Assembly (NCBI GenBank): GCA_030592645.1
Contig: JAUVIR010000008.1
Coordinates: forward strand, 1 to 59,965
From: Candidatus Fermentibacterota bacterium
GTDB taxonomy: Bacteria > Fermentibacterota > Fermentibacteria > Fermentibacterales > JCC-6
DNA length: 59,965 nt
Direction of reading: 5' to 3'
The notes under the pieces were generated by a model that saw nothing but the letters and a program-made list of their open reading frames with translations, made no database searches and had not been told where the DNA came from. Shown here one piece after another: positions 26,389 through 36,509 of the stretch (position 1 is the stretch's first letter; every line of letters starts with the position of its first letter). The position numbers and the translations under genes are program-made.

Positions 26389-27828
26389 TCAGGAGAAATT
26401 CTCCTTAACATATTCGTACCCTTTTCTTACGGCTTTTTCGTTCAGCTTCATAACCTCTCCAGATTTACCTTTGAACAGGGACGGCATGAGGTTCTCTATC
26501 TCACCGGGATCGAACATTCCGGTAACAGCCGCGAAGGCACCTACATTGACCATACTCTGAACCCTCGTATCACCGAGTTCATCGGCAATACCTGTAATCG
26601 GTATTGGATATACTTTAAGATCCGTGCGCGAAGGCTCTATGTCGATAAGTGTAGTGTTGTAAATAAGCGCTCCGCCGGGAACGAGTATCTTCTCGAATTT
26701 CTCGAGACTCGGCTGGTTCATTGCGATAACCATGTTGGGTTCGGTGCACTCGGATGCACCAATTGTGTCTGCCTGTATTTTGACCGAGCAGTTAGCGGTA
26801 CCGCCACGCATTTCAGGACCGTAGGAAGGAAGCCAGCTCACGTTGTAACCGTATTCCATTCCAACGTTAGCCAGAGCAATACCGGTGGACATGATACCCT
26901 GCCCGCCAAAACCGGCTATCCTCACTGCAACCCTGTCAAAGGCAGCGTCGGGATTCTTTTCGAGATTTGAATCACTGAGTGCAGTATACTCAAGGATTCT
27001 CTTGACTTCCTCAGGGTCCATGACCGGAACAGGACGTTCTATTGCAGATGTATCTTCCGAGATATCCCTGAACGTATCAAGAGGGAACCTGGGTATCATG
27101 TTCTCTTCAATCCACTTCTGGGCCGGAACAGAATCCATCTTCCATCCGCTGGGACACATGCTCAGAACCTCGACAAAGGAGAATCCCTTCTTGTCCCTTG
27201 TGTTCTGTATAGCCTTGCGTACAGCTGCCCTTGTCTTCCTGATATTGGGCATGTCATGAAGAGATGTTCTTACCACATATACCGGAGCCGTCAGCTGATT
27301 GATGATTTCGCAAACCTGTATCGGATAACCGTCGGTTTTGACATTTCTCCCGTAAGGCGTTGTAGTGGTTTTCTGGCCCTCGAGTGTAGTTGGAGCCATC
27401 TGCCCGCCAGTCATGCCGTAAATAGCGTTGTTAACGAAGAAAACTACCATGTTTTCCCCGCGGTTCGCCGCCTGGAGGATGTTGTTGCCTCCGATAGCCG
27501 CAAGGTCTCCGTCACCCTGGTAGCTTATCACGATAGAATCGGGATTAGCTCTGGAAACGGAGGTAGCAACAGCTGGAGCTCTTCCGTGAGGAACCTGCAG
27601 ATTTCCGGTATGGAAATAGTAGTATGCGAACACACTGCAGCCGACGGGACTGATGACTATTGTCCTGTCTACAATATCGAAATCCTCAAGGGCTTCGGCT
27701 ATGAGCTTGTGCAGGATTCCATGGCCGCAGCCGGGGCAGTAATGTGTTCTATCCTTCTCGGCTCCGGGCTTATGCTTGTAGACATCAATGAAACCCAGTG
27801 GTTTTCTAAGTACTGTTTTCTGAGCCAT
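26389..27828 (-). CDS. 2-oxoacid:ferredoxin oxidoreductase, fused beta and gamma subunits
   Basis: 479 residues from ATG 27828 (GTG 27834 possible). The N-terminal 290 residues are a TPP-binding beta subunit: CPGCGHGILHKL, GDGDLAAIGGN and NNAIYGMTGGQMAPTT. Residues from about 300 form the gamma subunit: VRIAGFGGQGIMSTGIALA, then PSYGPEMRGGTANCSV. The two are normally separate genes in Kor/Vor enzymes; here they are joined by a short acidic linker. With alpha and a ferredoxin subunit upstream it should make acyl-CoA from a 2-oxoacid, CoA and ferredoxin, or run in reverse. The substrate (2-oxoglutarate or branched-chain oxoacid) is not certain. Confidence 0.9.
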   Translation of the reverse strand: MAQKTVLRKPLGFIDVYKHKPGAEKDRTHYCPGCGHGILHKLIAEALEDFDIVDRTIVISPVGCSVFAYYYFHTGNLQVPHGRAPAVATSVSRANPDSIVISYQGDGDLAAIGGNNILQAANRGENMVVFFVNNAIYGMTGGQMAPTTLEGQKTTTTPYGRNVKTDGYPIQVCEIINQLTAPVYVVRTSLHDMPNIRKTRAAVRKAIQNTRDKKGFSFVEVLSMCPSGWKMDSVPAQKWIEENMIPRFPLDTFRDISEDTSAIERPVPVMDPEEVKRILEYTALSDSNLEKNPDAAFDRVAVRIAGFGGQGIMSTGIALANVGMEYGYNVSWLPSYGPEMRGGTANCSVKIQADTIGASECTEPNMVIAMNQPSLEKFEKILVPGGALIYNTTLIDIEPSRTDLKVYPIPITGIADELGDTRVQSMVNVGAFAAVTGMFDPGEIENLMPSLFKGKSGEVMKLNEKAVRKGYEYVKENFS

Positions 27829-27830
27829 AA

Positions 27831-28883
27831 TCACACCCCATAAAGTTCGGAGACATTTTCAACGATCTCCAGGGCAGACGGAACATTGCCGCCCATTCTA
27901 TTGTGCAGATCGGAAATCATCTTTCCGCCCAGCGCAAGATTTACATCGTCTACAAGCTGACCATCAGACATTTCAACGGTAAGAATACCTTTCAGTCCTC
28001 TGTCTGCAAGTGAGGCTATCTCATCAACAGGGAAGGGGAAAAGAGTTATGGGTCTGAGCATTCCGAGCTTGATTCCTCTTTCCCGGGCGATAGCGATGGC
28101 AGAACGAAGAACACGGCTTGAACTTCCATAACCGATGGTTACGATTTCAGCATCATCCATCCTGTACTCCTCCACCCGCACTTCATTCTTCTGGATGACA
28201 GCGTATTTCTTCATCAGTTCTCTGTTCCACTTCTCAAGGTCATCATGATCAAGGTAGATGGAATTGATGAGATGTCGAGAATCAGCCGTTCCGTAAACAG
28301 CCCATTCACTCTTGTCCGGGAGCTCTGTCACCGGTTGGGGAAGCTCTACAGCCTCCATCATCTGACCGATAACACCATCGGTGAGAACAAAGACGGGGTT
28401 TCTGTATTTATCCGCCAGTTCAAAAGCCAGCATTGTCAGGTCACACATCTCCTGGGCGGAGTTGGGCGCAAGCACAATAACCTTGTAGTTGCCATGTCCG
28501 CCGCCCTTGAGAACCTGGTTGTAATCTCCCTGCTCGGGGCCGATGTTGCCAAGGCCGGGGCCTCCGCGCATGATGTCTACAATTACACATGGAAGAGCCG
28601 AACCTGCGCAATAGGAAATACCTTCCATTTTAAGGCTGATTCCGGGACCGGAGCTGCCGGTCAGAACCCTCTGTCCGCATCCCGCTGCTCCGTAGACCAT
28701 ATTGATCGCGGCAACTTCACTTTCAGCTTGAAGGAATGTTCTTCCGAATTTCGGGAAGAGCAGGGAAGCCGCTTCCGCTATTTCGCTGGCAGGTGTAATG
28801 GGATAGCCGTAGTATGCCTTGCACCCGGCTAGAATTGCGCCGTATACGGCAGCATGGTTCCCCTTCATCAGTTTTCGAGGCAT
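27831..28883 (-). CDS. 2-oxoacid:ferredoxin oxidoreductase, alpha subunit
   Basis: 350 residues from ATG 28883, with AGAGGAGGTGAG upstream; the start shares one base with the ferredoxin stop (TAATG). [29 protein letters not shown] is the classical alpha start. The [12 protein letters not shown] and [20 protein letters not shown] motifs follow, and the C-terminal domain II has [13 protein letters not shown] and [10 protein letters not shown]. It forms the enzyme core with the fused beta-gamma chain. The TPP site is completed at the alpha-beta interface. Confidence 0.92.
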   Translation of the reverse strand: MPRKLMKGNHAAVYGAILAGCKAYYGYPITPASEIAEAASLLFPKFGRTFLQAESEVAAINMVYGAAGCGQRVLTGSSGPGISLKMEGISYCAGSALPCVIVDIMRGGPGLGNIGPEQGDYNQVLKGGGHGNYKVIVLAPNSAQEMCDLTMLAFELADKYRNPVFVLTDGVIGQMMEAVELPQPVTELPDKSEWAVYGTADSRHLINSIYLDHDDLEKWNRELMKKYAVIQKNEVRVEEYRMDDAEIVTIGYGSSSRVLRSAIAIARERGIKLGMLRPITLFPFPVDEIASLADRGLKGILTVEMSDGQLVDDVNLALGGKMISDLHNRMGGNVPSALEIVENVSELYGV

Positions 28884-29131
28884 TAGCTCACCTCCTCTGG
28901 GACATAATTCCTCAGATATACTGTAACAGCACTGGGCTCGGGACATGTGTAGAAACAATTACCGCATCCAATGCAGCCTTCACCAACGTATTCCGAATAA
29001 TGAAACCCCTTGGAATTAAGTTTTTCCGAGACCACCAGTACACCCCTGGGGCAAGCCGCTACACACAGCCCACACCCCTTGCATATATCTGGATCGATCT
29101 CGGAAAACGGGTATTTCCTGTTTTCGTTCAC
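28883..29131 (-). CDS. 2x[4Fe-4S] ferredoxin subunit of the 2-oxoacid oxidoreductase (delta)
   Basis: 82 residues, GTG start at 29131 with GGGAGG upstream. It has two CxxCxxCxxxC(P) motifs: [15 protein letters not shown] and [14 protein letters not shown]. It is the first gene of a ferredoxin-alpha-(beta/gamma) operon and passes electrons between the TPP core and free ferredoxin. The 130 bases upstream to 29262 have no gene. Confidence 0.92.
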   Translation of the reverse strand: MNENRKYPFSEIDPDICKGCGLCVAACPRGVLVVSEKLNSKGFHYSEYVGEGCIGCGNCFYTCPEPSAVTVYLRNYVPEEVS

Positions 29132-29262
29132 TGATAAACCTCCCGGTTCATGTTGCGATTTTTCTAAATCAAATACTGTTTTTGATAATACGCCTAAAGA
29201 TTACCTAAATATGTATAGCAAGTCAACGCAAATCGAATCAAATCGCGTGTTGAACGCTGAAA

Positions 29263-30855
29263 TCAGGGGTACACTTCCAGAGTATTCCCGTCGGTTGACA
29301 TTATGAATGTACCGTCCAGATCGGTTCTGTAAACCAGCGCCCCGTAATTCTCAAGCCTCTGCACTACTTCATTGTGAGGGTGACCGTAAGGATTACCGTA
29401 GCCCACTTCAATGGCAGCGTAATCCGGATCTACCGCCTGCAGCCAGGAACTTGAGGTTGAGGTGCTCGAACCATGGTGTCCAACTTTGAGAACATCTGCT
29501 GAAATATCGTCGATGAATCCCTGGCTCAGGGCGCTGAGTATAACGTTTTCACCGCCGGTGGTTTCAAGATCACCGGTAAAAAGAAAAGATACGTTCTCAA
29601 AGGTTATCCGCAGAACGATAGACGCATTGTTCGCGTCGCCGCCCAGCGGCTCCACAGGATGAATGCATTCAACTGTAAGGTTCTCATCCCAGTTGAGAAG
29701 GTCTCCCCTTCTCGGCGTGACAAAATCCGAACCGTTATCAGAGATCGCCTGAAGGTAAGCCAGGTAAGTTGCCGTAGAATGTTCAAAGCCTGAATCCCAC
29801 ACCGTTGCCACCGGTACATTCTCAAGAACACCGATCAAGCCCCCAATATGATCCGAGTGCGGATGTGTCGCGACAATTCCATCAAGGCTGTCTGCTCCGA
29901 GGCTGTCAAGCAGTGGCAGAACCTTTTCGATTCCGCAGCTCCAGCTTCCACTTCTGTCTCCCCCGTCGATCAGATAGAAGTTGTTATCAGGAGTTCGGAG
30001 AAGAATAGCATCACCGGAATAGTAATCGTTATGTGAAGGATCTATAAAGAATACTGTCAATCTGGGAGTCAGGTCCGGTGTGGTAACCGAGACTTCATTG
30101 CTCCATGAACTGAGCTGTGATTCGTTAAGCGTTTCCACCGCATAATAATAGGGTGTCAGCCCCTCAACTTCATTGTCTTCGTAAGCCGTATCTCCGCTTT
30201 CCTCGGATGTGGAAACGATTTCGGCTGATGAGGGATCACCCTCTATGTCAGGGGTGTTGGAACGGTAAAGGTTATAACGGTAGAAATCACTGTCCGGGCA
30301 TTCGGTCCATCCAAGGGTGATCTGACCGAAAGGACCATCTCCCGTATAAACACCAGTAAGTGTAGAGGGGGAAGGTGGTGCGGCAGCGGGAACAACCACG
30401 GAATCCTCGTTGCTCCAGGAATCCAGATCATCCGAGTTCATGGTGCGTACAGCGTAGTAGTAAGTATTCCCCTCGCTGATACCGGTATCGATCCATGCAG
30501 TACTCGAAACTGATGAGAAAACTACACTGGTATCCGCAGCTCCTGGATTAGATGCGATTCCGGGGGTCCCGGAACGGTAAATGGCATACCAGGAGAAATT
30601 GTCATCAGGGCACTGTGTCCAGACAGCCACTGCCTGGTAGTCACCCTTGCTGTCTATTTCAAGTTCAAGCTCACCTGCAAAAACTGAGACTCTGTTAACT
30701 GCGTTAGTATGAAGGGAACTTGTCTCTTCAAGGGTAACCATGAGTATTGATTCGGTGGGGTTGGAAGCATCCAGAGGCCCCGATGGCTCGCTGCAGGATA
30801 ACAATACAACGATGAAGAGTGTGAGTAGAAAGAATATTGAAAGAATTTGTCTCAT
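29263..30855 (-). CDS. Lipoprotein with two fibronectin-III-like domains and a ComEC-like metallo-beta-lactamase domain
   Basis: 530 residues from ATG 30855 (GGAGG 7 bases upstream). The lipobox is VVLLSC. Two Fn3-like repeats (about 65-155 and 160-255) share W-x-E/Q-C-P-D-x-D/N-F-x-x-Y-x-x-YRS and G-x-T-Y/P-YYYAV. The MBL domain (about 265-530) has HPHSDHIGG, FTGDLE and VGHHGSSTS, the metal site pattern of the ComEC C-terminal and related hydrolases. It lacks the ComEC membrane channel. It is probably a surface or periplasmic hydrolase, perhaps a nuclease or phosphodiesterase. Substrate unknown. Confidence 0.8.
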   Translation of the reverse strand: MRQILSIFFLLTLFIVVLLSCSEPSGPLDASNPTESILMVTLEETSSLHTNAVNRVSVFAGELELEIDSKGDYQAVAVWTQCPDDNFSWYAIYRSGTPGIASNPGAADTSVVFSSVSSTAWIDTGISEGNTYYYAVRTMNSDDLDSWSNEDSVVVPAAAPPSPSTLTGVYTGDGPFGQITLGWTECPDSDFYRYNLYRSNTPDIEGDPSSAEIVSTSEESGDTAYEDNEVEGLTPYYYAVETLNESQLSSWSNEVSVTTPDLTPRLTVFFIDPSHNDYYSGDAILLRTPDNNFYLIDGGDRSGSWSCGIEKVLPLLDSLGADSLDGIVATHPHSDHIGGLIGVLENVPVATVWDSGFEHSTATYLAYLQAISDNGSDFVTPRRGDLLNWDENLTVECIHPVEPLGGDANNASIVLRITFENVSFLFTGDLETTGGENVILSALSQGFIDDISADVLKVGHHGSSTSTSSSWLQAVDPDYAAIEVGYGNPYGHPHNEVVQRLENYGALVYRTDLDGTFIMSTDGNTLEVYP

Positions 30856-30929
30856 CAGAACCTCCATAAATCAGTCAGCATAAGTGAAACATACTTCCAC
30901 TTGCAGAGCTTCGCTATCCAGTGTTGCTC

Positions 30930-31730
30930 TCAGAGAATCTTGTTCCAGCCGGCGGGGGTTTTCCTGTAACCGGACATTTCCAGAGTGATTTCATCGCCGT
31001 CCCACACTGTAAACCTTACCGCCCTGCAGCCCTGATACTTCAAGTACCGCTCAAGGGTTTCAAGGAATTTGTGAACCGGTAGATTCTCAGCGATCTCAAC
31101 CTCTGTAACGATGGAGACCGCTCCGGGCTTCAGGACCATACTGCCCAGCTTCTCCCCCGAAAGTTCAAGAACCAGTCTGTCCTCTTCACCTTTGACAAGG
31201 CGGGGCGCGTTTTCTTCAGTTCTTCTGCGCTGTTTTATTCTCAGATGAAAGATAGCCAGTAAATATAGAACCCCGAATGAGAGGATGGCCTCCATGACCG
31301 GCACATTCCCCTTCAGAACAATCAGAATTGCAAGCAGTATCCCATGCGAGAGGAAGACCAGCCCCATGACAATGGACATCTCACCGGAGAACTCACTGCC
31401 GGCTGAAAACCCGGTGACCCTCTTCATCTGGGAAGCCAGCCACGGTTTTCCTCTTGCGGTTGAGATGAGCAGCACACCTGCGAGGATAAGCTCGAGAAGC
31501 ACGTATCCAGCTCCGCTGTATCCCAGAGCAGACAGCATCTCACCGGCAAGACCTGCGGACGCCAGCACCGCGCCCTCCAGAATGAGTGCGGGGTGCTTTG
31601 TACCCCGGAAAACCAGCAGGAAAAGGAACTCCCCAAAACCAAGGGCTAACACAGCAAAGGCGGCAGCGTATCCGCCTAAGAAGATATCAGCTGCAAGGTA
31701 TCCGGCGATTACAATAAGAGTCGGGTACAT
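30930..31730 (-). CDS. Integral membrane protein with C-terminal soluble domain
   Basis: 266 residues. Five or six membrane helices fill residues 1-165. An internal stretch, GKPWLASQMKRVTGFSAG, recalls the IspZ/YciB or VC0807-like membrane families, but the match is loose. The last 95 residues are soluble, with TEVEIAENLPVHKFLETLERYLK. Function unknown. The ATG follows the clpB stop after one base, so it depends on clpB expression. Confidence 0.6.
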   Translation of the reverse strand: MYPTLIVIAGYLAADIFLGGYAAAFAVLALGFGEFLFLLVFRGTKHPALILEGAVLASAGLAGEMLSALGYSGAGYVLLELILAGVLLISTARGKPWLASQMKRVTGFSAGSEFSGEMSIVMGLVFLSHGILLAILIVLKGNVPVMEAILSFGVLYLLAIFHLRIKQRRRTEENAPRLVKGEEDRLVLELSGEKLGSMVLKPGAVSIVTEVEIAENLPVHKFLETLERYLKYQGCRAVRFTVWDGDEITLEMSGYRKTPAGWNKIL

Positions 31731-31731
31731 T

Positions 31732-34326
31732 CTATTCCGTTTCAGCTTCTGGTCTCATGATGAATTTCTCGCCATCGGTGTCCAGAAGGACACTATCTCC
31801 CTGATGTATGCTGCCATCAATGATGGAGTTGGCCAGTTCATTCTGAACGTACTTCTGTATGACCCTCTTCAGTGGTCTGGCGCCAAATGCCGGTTCGTAT
31901 CCAAGTTTCGTCAGAAGATCCAGGGCTGATTCGGACGGTATAAGGGTTATGTTCTGTTCCTTCAATATTCTGTTCAATCTCTTAAGCTGGATCTCGACGA
32001 TCTCTCTTAACTCCTCACGTCCAAGCGGGCGGAAAACGATAATATCATCTATTCTGTTGAGGAACTCAGGCCTGAAATGTGTGCTCAGTTCCCTCTTGGC
32101 CCTTTCCGTAAGTTCCTCCTGGGTCAGCTTGCCGGCGCTTTCGGCTATCCAGTCACTGCCGAGGTTGCTGGTCATGATGATAACCGAGTTTCTGAAATCA
32201 ACGGTCCTGCCCTGGCCATCCGTAAGGCGGCCCTCATCAAGTATCTGCAGGAACACGTTGAATACCTGCTGATGAGCCTTTTCGATTTCATCGAACAGAA
32301 TGACTGAATAGGGTCTTCTTCTGACTGCTTCTGTCAGGTACCCTCCCTCATCGTATCCCACGTATCCCGGAGGAGCGCCAATAAGCCTTGAAACGGAATG
32401 CTTCTCCATGAATTCACTCATGTCTATCCTGATAAGGGCATTCTCATCATCGAAGAGGAAATCGGCGAGGGATCTTGCAAGCTCTGTCTTACCCACACCT
32501 GTAGGTCCCATGAATATGAAACTGCCCAGGGGTCTGTTGGGGTCCTGCACGCTTGCGCGCGATCTTCTGACAGCCTCGGAAACCGCAGAAACCGCTTCAT
32601 CCTGACCGATAACTCTTCTGTGAAGCTCATCTTCAAGTGTGAGAAGCCGTTCCTTCTCACTCTCCATCAGCCTTGATACAGGAATACCTGTCCATTTGGA
32701 GACCACTTCGGCTATGTCATCGGCAGTTATCTCCTCGGAGAGAAGCGAACCCTCCTTCTGAAGGTCGTTCAACCTGTCTTTCAGGGTAGCGGATTCATCC
32801 TCCAGTTCACGGATGGTGCCGTAAGTTATTTCCGCCACCTTTTCAAAATCACCCTGGCGCTCAGCTATCTTGGCCTGGGAGCGGAAATCTTCAATAATCC
32901 TGGCATTATCACGGATCTTATCGATAAGATCCTTCTCATTCTTCCAGCGAAATTCAAGGGCTGTTCTATCCTCCTCCAGGTCTGCCAGATCTTTCTCGAT
33001 CATATCCAGCTCAGTCTTGCAATCAGCCTCATCTTCTCTGCGCAATCCTTCCCGTTCAATCTCCAGCCTCATTATCCTGCGCCTGATCTCATCTATCGAT
33101 TCGGGCATGCTGTCGATCTCAATACGCAGCCTGCTTGAAGCTTCATCCACAAGATCTATCGCCTTATCGGGCAGGAACCTGTCGGTGATGTAACGGTTGG
33201 ACAGTGTTGCAGCGGCAATGAGTGCCGCGTCCTGGATAATAATTCCATGGTGACTTTCGTACCTGTCACGGAGCCCCCTTAGAATACTTATCGTATCCTC
33301 CACAGAGGGAGCTTTAACAATAACGGGCTGGAAGCGTCTTTCCAGCGCAGCGTCTTTCTCAATGTGCTTCCTGTATTCATCCAGTGTAGTGGCACCTATG
33401 CAGTGCAGTTCTCCGCGGGCAAGTGCAGGTTTCAGCATATTTGCCGCGTCAACCGCGCCTTCAGCGGCACCAGCGCCAACAAGCGTATGCATCTCATCTA
33501 TGAAAAGAATGATTCTTCCCTCAGCATCAGCTATCTCTTTGAGGACAGTCTTCAGCCTCTCCTCGAATTCTCCTCTGAATTTCGCTCCTGCGATCAGAGC
33601 ACCCATATCCAGAGCAAGTACGCTTTTATTCCTGAGCGTTTCAGGGATATCACCTTCAGTTATCCTTATAGCGAGTCCCTCGACAATTGCGGTCTTACCT
33701 ACTCCGGGCTCGCCTATGAGAACGGGATTGTTCTTTCTTCTCCTCCCCAGGACCTGCATGATCCTTCTTATCTCATCATCCCTTCCTATGACAGGATCAA
33801 GCTTCTCCTGACGCGCCATTGCTGTAAGATCCCTGGTGTATTTCTCCAGAGCTTTGTAATTGTCTTCGGCTGATTCAGAATCAATCCTGGAAGAACCTCT
33901 AACGGAGGCTACAGCTTCCAGGAAATCTCTCTTCGTAACCCCCATCGAACTGAAGATATTCGCGACCTTACCGCCCGAACCAAGCAGAGCCAGAAAAAGG
34001 TGCTCCCTCGCTACATATTCATCCTTCATTTGAGCGGCTGCTTTTTCCGCTGCATCCAGTACCCTTGTCAAGTTCGAGGACATCCTCGGTTCGGATCCTC
34101 CCCGGGTTTCAGGCAGTGAACCCAGCGCTCCAGTTACCTCGTCTCTTATCGTCTGGCGGTTAAGTTCAAGGCTGTCCAGTACTCCGCCGATTACACTATC
34201 ATTATCATCAAGCAGCACTGCTGCGAGATGAATGGGAGCTATCTCCGGATTACCGGCTTCAATAGCCATTCTGCCAGCCTCCTGGACAGTTTCCCTTGAC
34301 TTTATCGTAAATTTCTCAAAGTTCAT
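31732..34326 (-). CDS. clpB: ATP-dependent disaggregase ClpB
   Basis: 864 residues, normal ClpB length. It has an N-terminal Clp_N double repeat (1-145), AAA1 with [15 protein letters not shown] and [20 protein letters not shown], a long coiled-coil middle domain (about 400-520), AAA2 with [15 protein letters not shown] and LFDEIEKAH, and a ClpB D2-small domain near the end ([10 protein letters not shown]). It solubilises protein aggregates with DnaK. No CIRCE element or sigma32 box was seen in the 230 bases upstream. That region does contain inverted repeat copy 2. Confidence 0.97.
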   Translation of the reverse strand: MNFEKFTIKSRETVQEAGRMAIEAGNPEIAPIHLAAVLLDDNDSVIGGVLDSLELNRQTIRDEVTGALGSLPETRGGSEPRMSSNLTRVLDAAEKAAAQMKDEYVAREHLFLALLGSGGKVANIFSSMGVTKRDFLEAVASVRGSSRIDSESAEDNYKALEKYTRDLTAMARQEKLDPVIGRDDEIRRIMQVLGRRRKNNPVLIGEPGVGKTAIVEGLAIRITEGDIPETLRNKSVLALDMGALIAGAKFRGEFEERLKTVLKEIADAEGRIILFIDEMHTLVGAGAAEGAVDAANMLKPALARGELHCIGATTLDEYRKHIEKDAALERRFQPVIVKAPSVEDTISILRGLRDRYESHHGIIIQDAALIAAATLSNRYITDRFLPDKAIDLVDEASSRLRIEIDSMPESIDEIRRRIMRLEIEREGLRREDEADCKTELDMIEKDLADLEEDRTALEFRWKNEKDLIDKIRDNARIIEDFRSQAKIAERQGDFEKVAEITYGTIRELEDESATLKDRLNDLQKEGSLLSEEITADDIAEVVSKWTGIPVSRLMESEKERLLTLEDELHRRVIGQDEAVSAVSEAVRRSRASVQDPNRPLGSFIFMGPTGVGKTELARSLADFLFDDENALIRIDMSEFMEKHSVSRLIGAPPGYVGYDEGGYLTEAVRRRPYSVILFDEIEKAHQQVFNVFLQILDEGRLTDGQGRTVDFRNSVIIMTSNLGSDWIAESAGKLTQEELTERAKRELSTHFRPEFLNRIDDIIVFRPLGREELREIVEIQLKRLNRILKEQNITLIPSESALDLLTKLGYEPAFGARPLKRVIQKYVQNELANSIIDGSIHQGDSVLLDTDGEKFIMRPEAETE

Positions 34327-34393
34327 TGATTACCTCCTGTCCGTACAATAGAAGCATATACCTTGCCATGCAACCTTTGAGGTCACGTTTATC

Positions 34394-34466
34394 GGGGTCG
34401 TATCTTGAATTTTGGCATTTGATTTGTTGAAACATTAACGAATGCCAAAATTCAAGATACGACCCT
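34394..34466. repeat. Long inverted repeat, copy 2
   Basis: A 25-base perfect inverted repeat (34395-34419 and 34441-34465) with a 21-base loop. The arms are the same as those of 16141-16218, while the loop differs. It sits in the divergent intergenic region between clpB (minus) and the Gfo/Idh/MocA gene (plus), so it could affect expression of either. Confidence 0.85.
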
Positions 34467-34556
34467 ATTCCCCGACCCCTTTTCTGTTTTAACATCCGGT
34501 TGTAGTTTCTCCTGACTGGAAAGTGGGATCATTCACAATCTAAGGAGAAAACGTAT

Positions 34557-35546
34557 ATGGTAAAGACTGGAGTCATCGGACTTGGTTACTGGGGACCCAA
34601 CCTGCTGAGGAATCTCTACGCCAATCAGCGGAGGGGTGAACTGGTGATGTGCGATTCTAATCCCGCCCGACTTGAAAAGATCAGATCAAGATACCCCGAT
34701 GTGAGTTTCACGTCTGATTGTCAGGACCTTTTCAATGACAGCAGCCTTGACGCCATTGTAATCGCTACGAATGTCTCCTCACACTATCCGCTCGCTAAAG
34801 AGGCTCTGCTCGCTGGAAAACACGTATTCGTTGAAAAGCCCTTCGCCGCCAGCATCGAGGAGGCGCAGGAGCTTGTCGACCTGGGCAAGAGCAAGGGTCT
34901 GGTTACAATGGTAGGACATACATTCATGTTTTCACCTCCCGTTATCAAAACAAAGGAGATAATAGACAGCGGTGAACTGGGTGACATTCACTTCATCACA
35001 TCCAGCCGGGTGAACCTCGGTCTTCACCAGAAAGATGTTTCCGTGATCTGGGATCTTGCCCCGCATGATTTCTCCATGCTGTTCTACTGGCTCGGGGAGG
35101 AACCTTCGGGAGTAAGCGCCTTCGGACATGCCTACGTTCTTGAAGGTATCCCGGATGTGGCTTTCATAAACCTTGCTTTCCCGAGCGGTGCCATCGGTAA
35201 CGTTCAGGTTGCCTGGCTTGCACCTTCAAAACTCAGGAGAACGGTGATCGTCGGAAGCAGAAAAATGCTTGTCTACGACGATACAGAACCCATTGAAAAA
35301 ATAAAGATTTATGACAAGGGTGTGGATATTATCGAACCTGAAAGTTTCGGAGAATACCAGCTTACCTATAGAACGGGAGATATCATTTCGCCAAAACTGC
35401 CAACGGGTGAACCCCTGGCAGCCGAGATGGAGGAATTCCTGAGCTGCATAGAAACCGGAAACAGCCCCAAGTCATCAGGCGAGGAAGGTCTTGCCGTTGT
35501 GAGAGCTCTTGAGCTTGCCGATGCCAGCCTGAGGAAAGCGGACTAA
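34557..35546 (+). CDS. Gfo/Idh/MocA family oxidoreductase
   Basis: 329 residues. The N-terminal NAD(P) fold has VIGLGYWGPNLLRNLY. HVFVEKP holds the catalytic-type Lys, and the C-terminal domain has WDLAPHDFSMLFYWLG. The family includes sugar dehydrogenases such as WlbA-type UDP-N-acetylglucosamine 3-dehydrogenases, and GYWGPN is common in that branch. The substrate is not certain. ATG 34557 follows TAAGGAG. The ABC-like gene starts 18 bases downstream. Confidence 0.85.
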   Translation: MVKTGVIGLGYWGPNLLRNLYANQRRGELVMCDSNPARLEKIRSRYPDVSFTSDCQDLFNDSSLDAIVIATNVSSHYPLAKEALLAGKHVFVEKPFAASIEEAQELVDLGKSKGLVTMVGHTFMFSPPVIKTKEIIDSGELGDIHFITSSRVNLGLHQKDVSVIWDLAPHDFSMLFYWLGEEPSGVSAFGHAYVLEGIPDVAFINLAFPSGAIGNVQVAWLAPSKLRRTVIVGSRKMLVYDDTEPIEKIKIYDKGVDIIEPESFGEYQLTYRTGDIISPKLPTGEPLAAEMEEFLSCIETGNSPKSSGEEGLAVVRALELADASLRKAD

Positions 35547-35564
35547 AGGAAGGAACAGCTGTCC

Positions 35565-36509
35565 ATGGATTCTTCAGTACACCTCAGTACGGAGGAACTC
35601 TATATAACCGGAGAATCGGATGAACCTCTTGACCTGGCAGTTCTTGCCGGATCCATGATAGTTCTTCTCGGTAACGATGAAACCATCGCTCCTGACCTTG
35701 CCCTTATTCTCGCAGGCAGAAGAGCTCCTGCTTCCGGGATTGTCCGCCTCGGAGATGATGACCTGGATGTCAGAAGTCACAACGCAAGAGGAAGGGTTGA
35801 ATACGTTTCCTGCGATTTCTCCTGTCCTCCGGGAATGACCGTCTCAGGACACCTCTCCCTTGCATCCGCAGCAGCAGGTTACAGTAAAAAAGATACCAGG
35901 GATGTTCTATCACAGCTTTACACCTGGTGTTCACTTGAAAACTGTATTGATGAAAAGGTGAATGAGCTTTCGCCCGATGACCGGTACCTTACCGCCTTTG
36001 CCGCCGCTTGTCTGCCGATTCCAGATGTCTTTGTGCTTCAGGGACCCTTTCCTGAAAAACTGCATCCGCTCCTCGAAGACATCTGTCAGGGAGGGTGCGC
36101 GGTCATCGCATCCCTTCCAGAAGTTCATTGCATACCTCAATCAACCGACAGGATCGCAATCTGTGACTCTGATGATGTAAGACAGATCGTAAGGCTCGGG
36201 GAATTGTCGGATGCCTGTTCCCATCTTATGCGGCTGCAAGTCAGGTTCTTTCCTGTCCTGCCCAGAGCAGTAATGGAAAGCCTGCCCGGAGCCCGGAATG
36301 TTCTGGCAATACATGGCGGATACGAATTCCTTCACACTGGACTCTCCACTGCAGTTACAAACCTGGTTAACCTTGCCAGGGCCAATTCAAGACAGATAAC
36401 AGGGCTTGAGGTAAAACCACCCTCAAACTCCGAATTAATGGAATACTTCACAGTTGATGATGAACCTGGAGAGGCGGATCTTTTTTGCGCAGAAGGCCTG
36501 GATATCTGA
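35565..36509 (+). CDS. Degenerate ABC-transporter ATPase (pseudo-ATPase)
   Basis: 314 residues with the overall ABC layout but no catalytic motifs. Where Walker A (GPNGAGKST) belongs, near residue 34, the sequence is GNDETIAPDLALILAG. It is followed by the usual P-x-SG-x-V-x-LGDDDL. The signature LSGGQ is LSPDD, and Walker B plus Glu (LLLLDEP) is DVFVLQGP. A C-terminal region (about 220-310; ITGLEVKPPSNSELMEYFT) matches the domain that follows ATPases of ABC-2 exporters. The reading frame is intact and long, so it is a maintained protein, not a pseudogene. It overlaps the permease gene by 25 bases. It probably acts as a structural or regulatory partner. Confidence 0.65.
   Translation: MDSSVHLSTEELYITGESDEPLDLAVLAGSMIVLLGNDETIAPDLALILAGRRAPASGIVRLGDDDLDVRSHNARGRVEYVSCDFSCPPGMTVSGHLSLASAAAGYSKKDTRDVLSQLYTWCSLENCIDEKVNELSPDDRYLTAFAAACLPIPDVFVLQGPFPEKLHPLLEDICQGGCAVIASLPEVHCIPQSTDRIAICDSDDVRQIVRLGELSDACSHLMRLQVRFFPVLPRAVMESLPGARNVLAIHGGYEFLHTGLSTAVTNLVNLARANSRQITGLEVKPPSNSELMEYFTVDDEPGEADLFCAEGLDI

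Noticed and set aside
34327-34556. Possible CIRCE heat-shock operator upstream of clpB
   Set aside because: No TTAGCACTC-N9-GAGTGCTAA was found; the only inverted repeat there is the long repeat shared with 16.1 kb.
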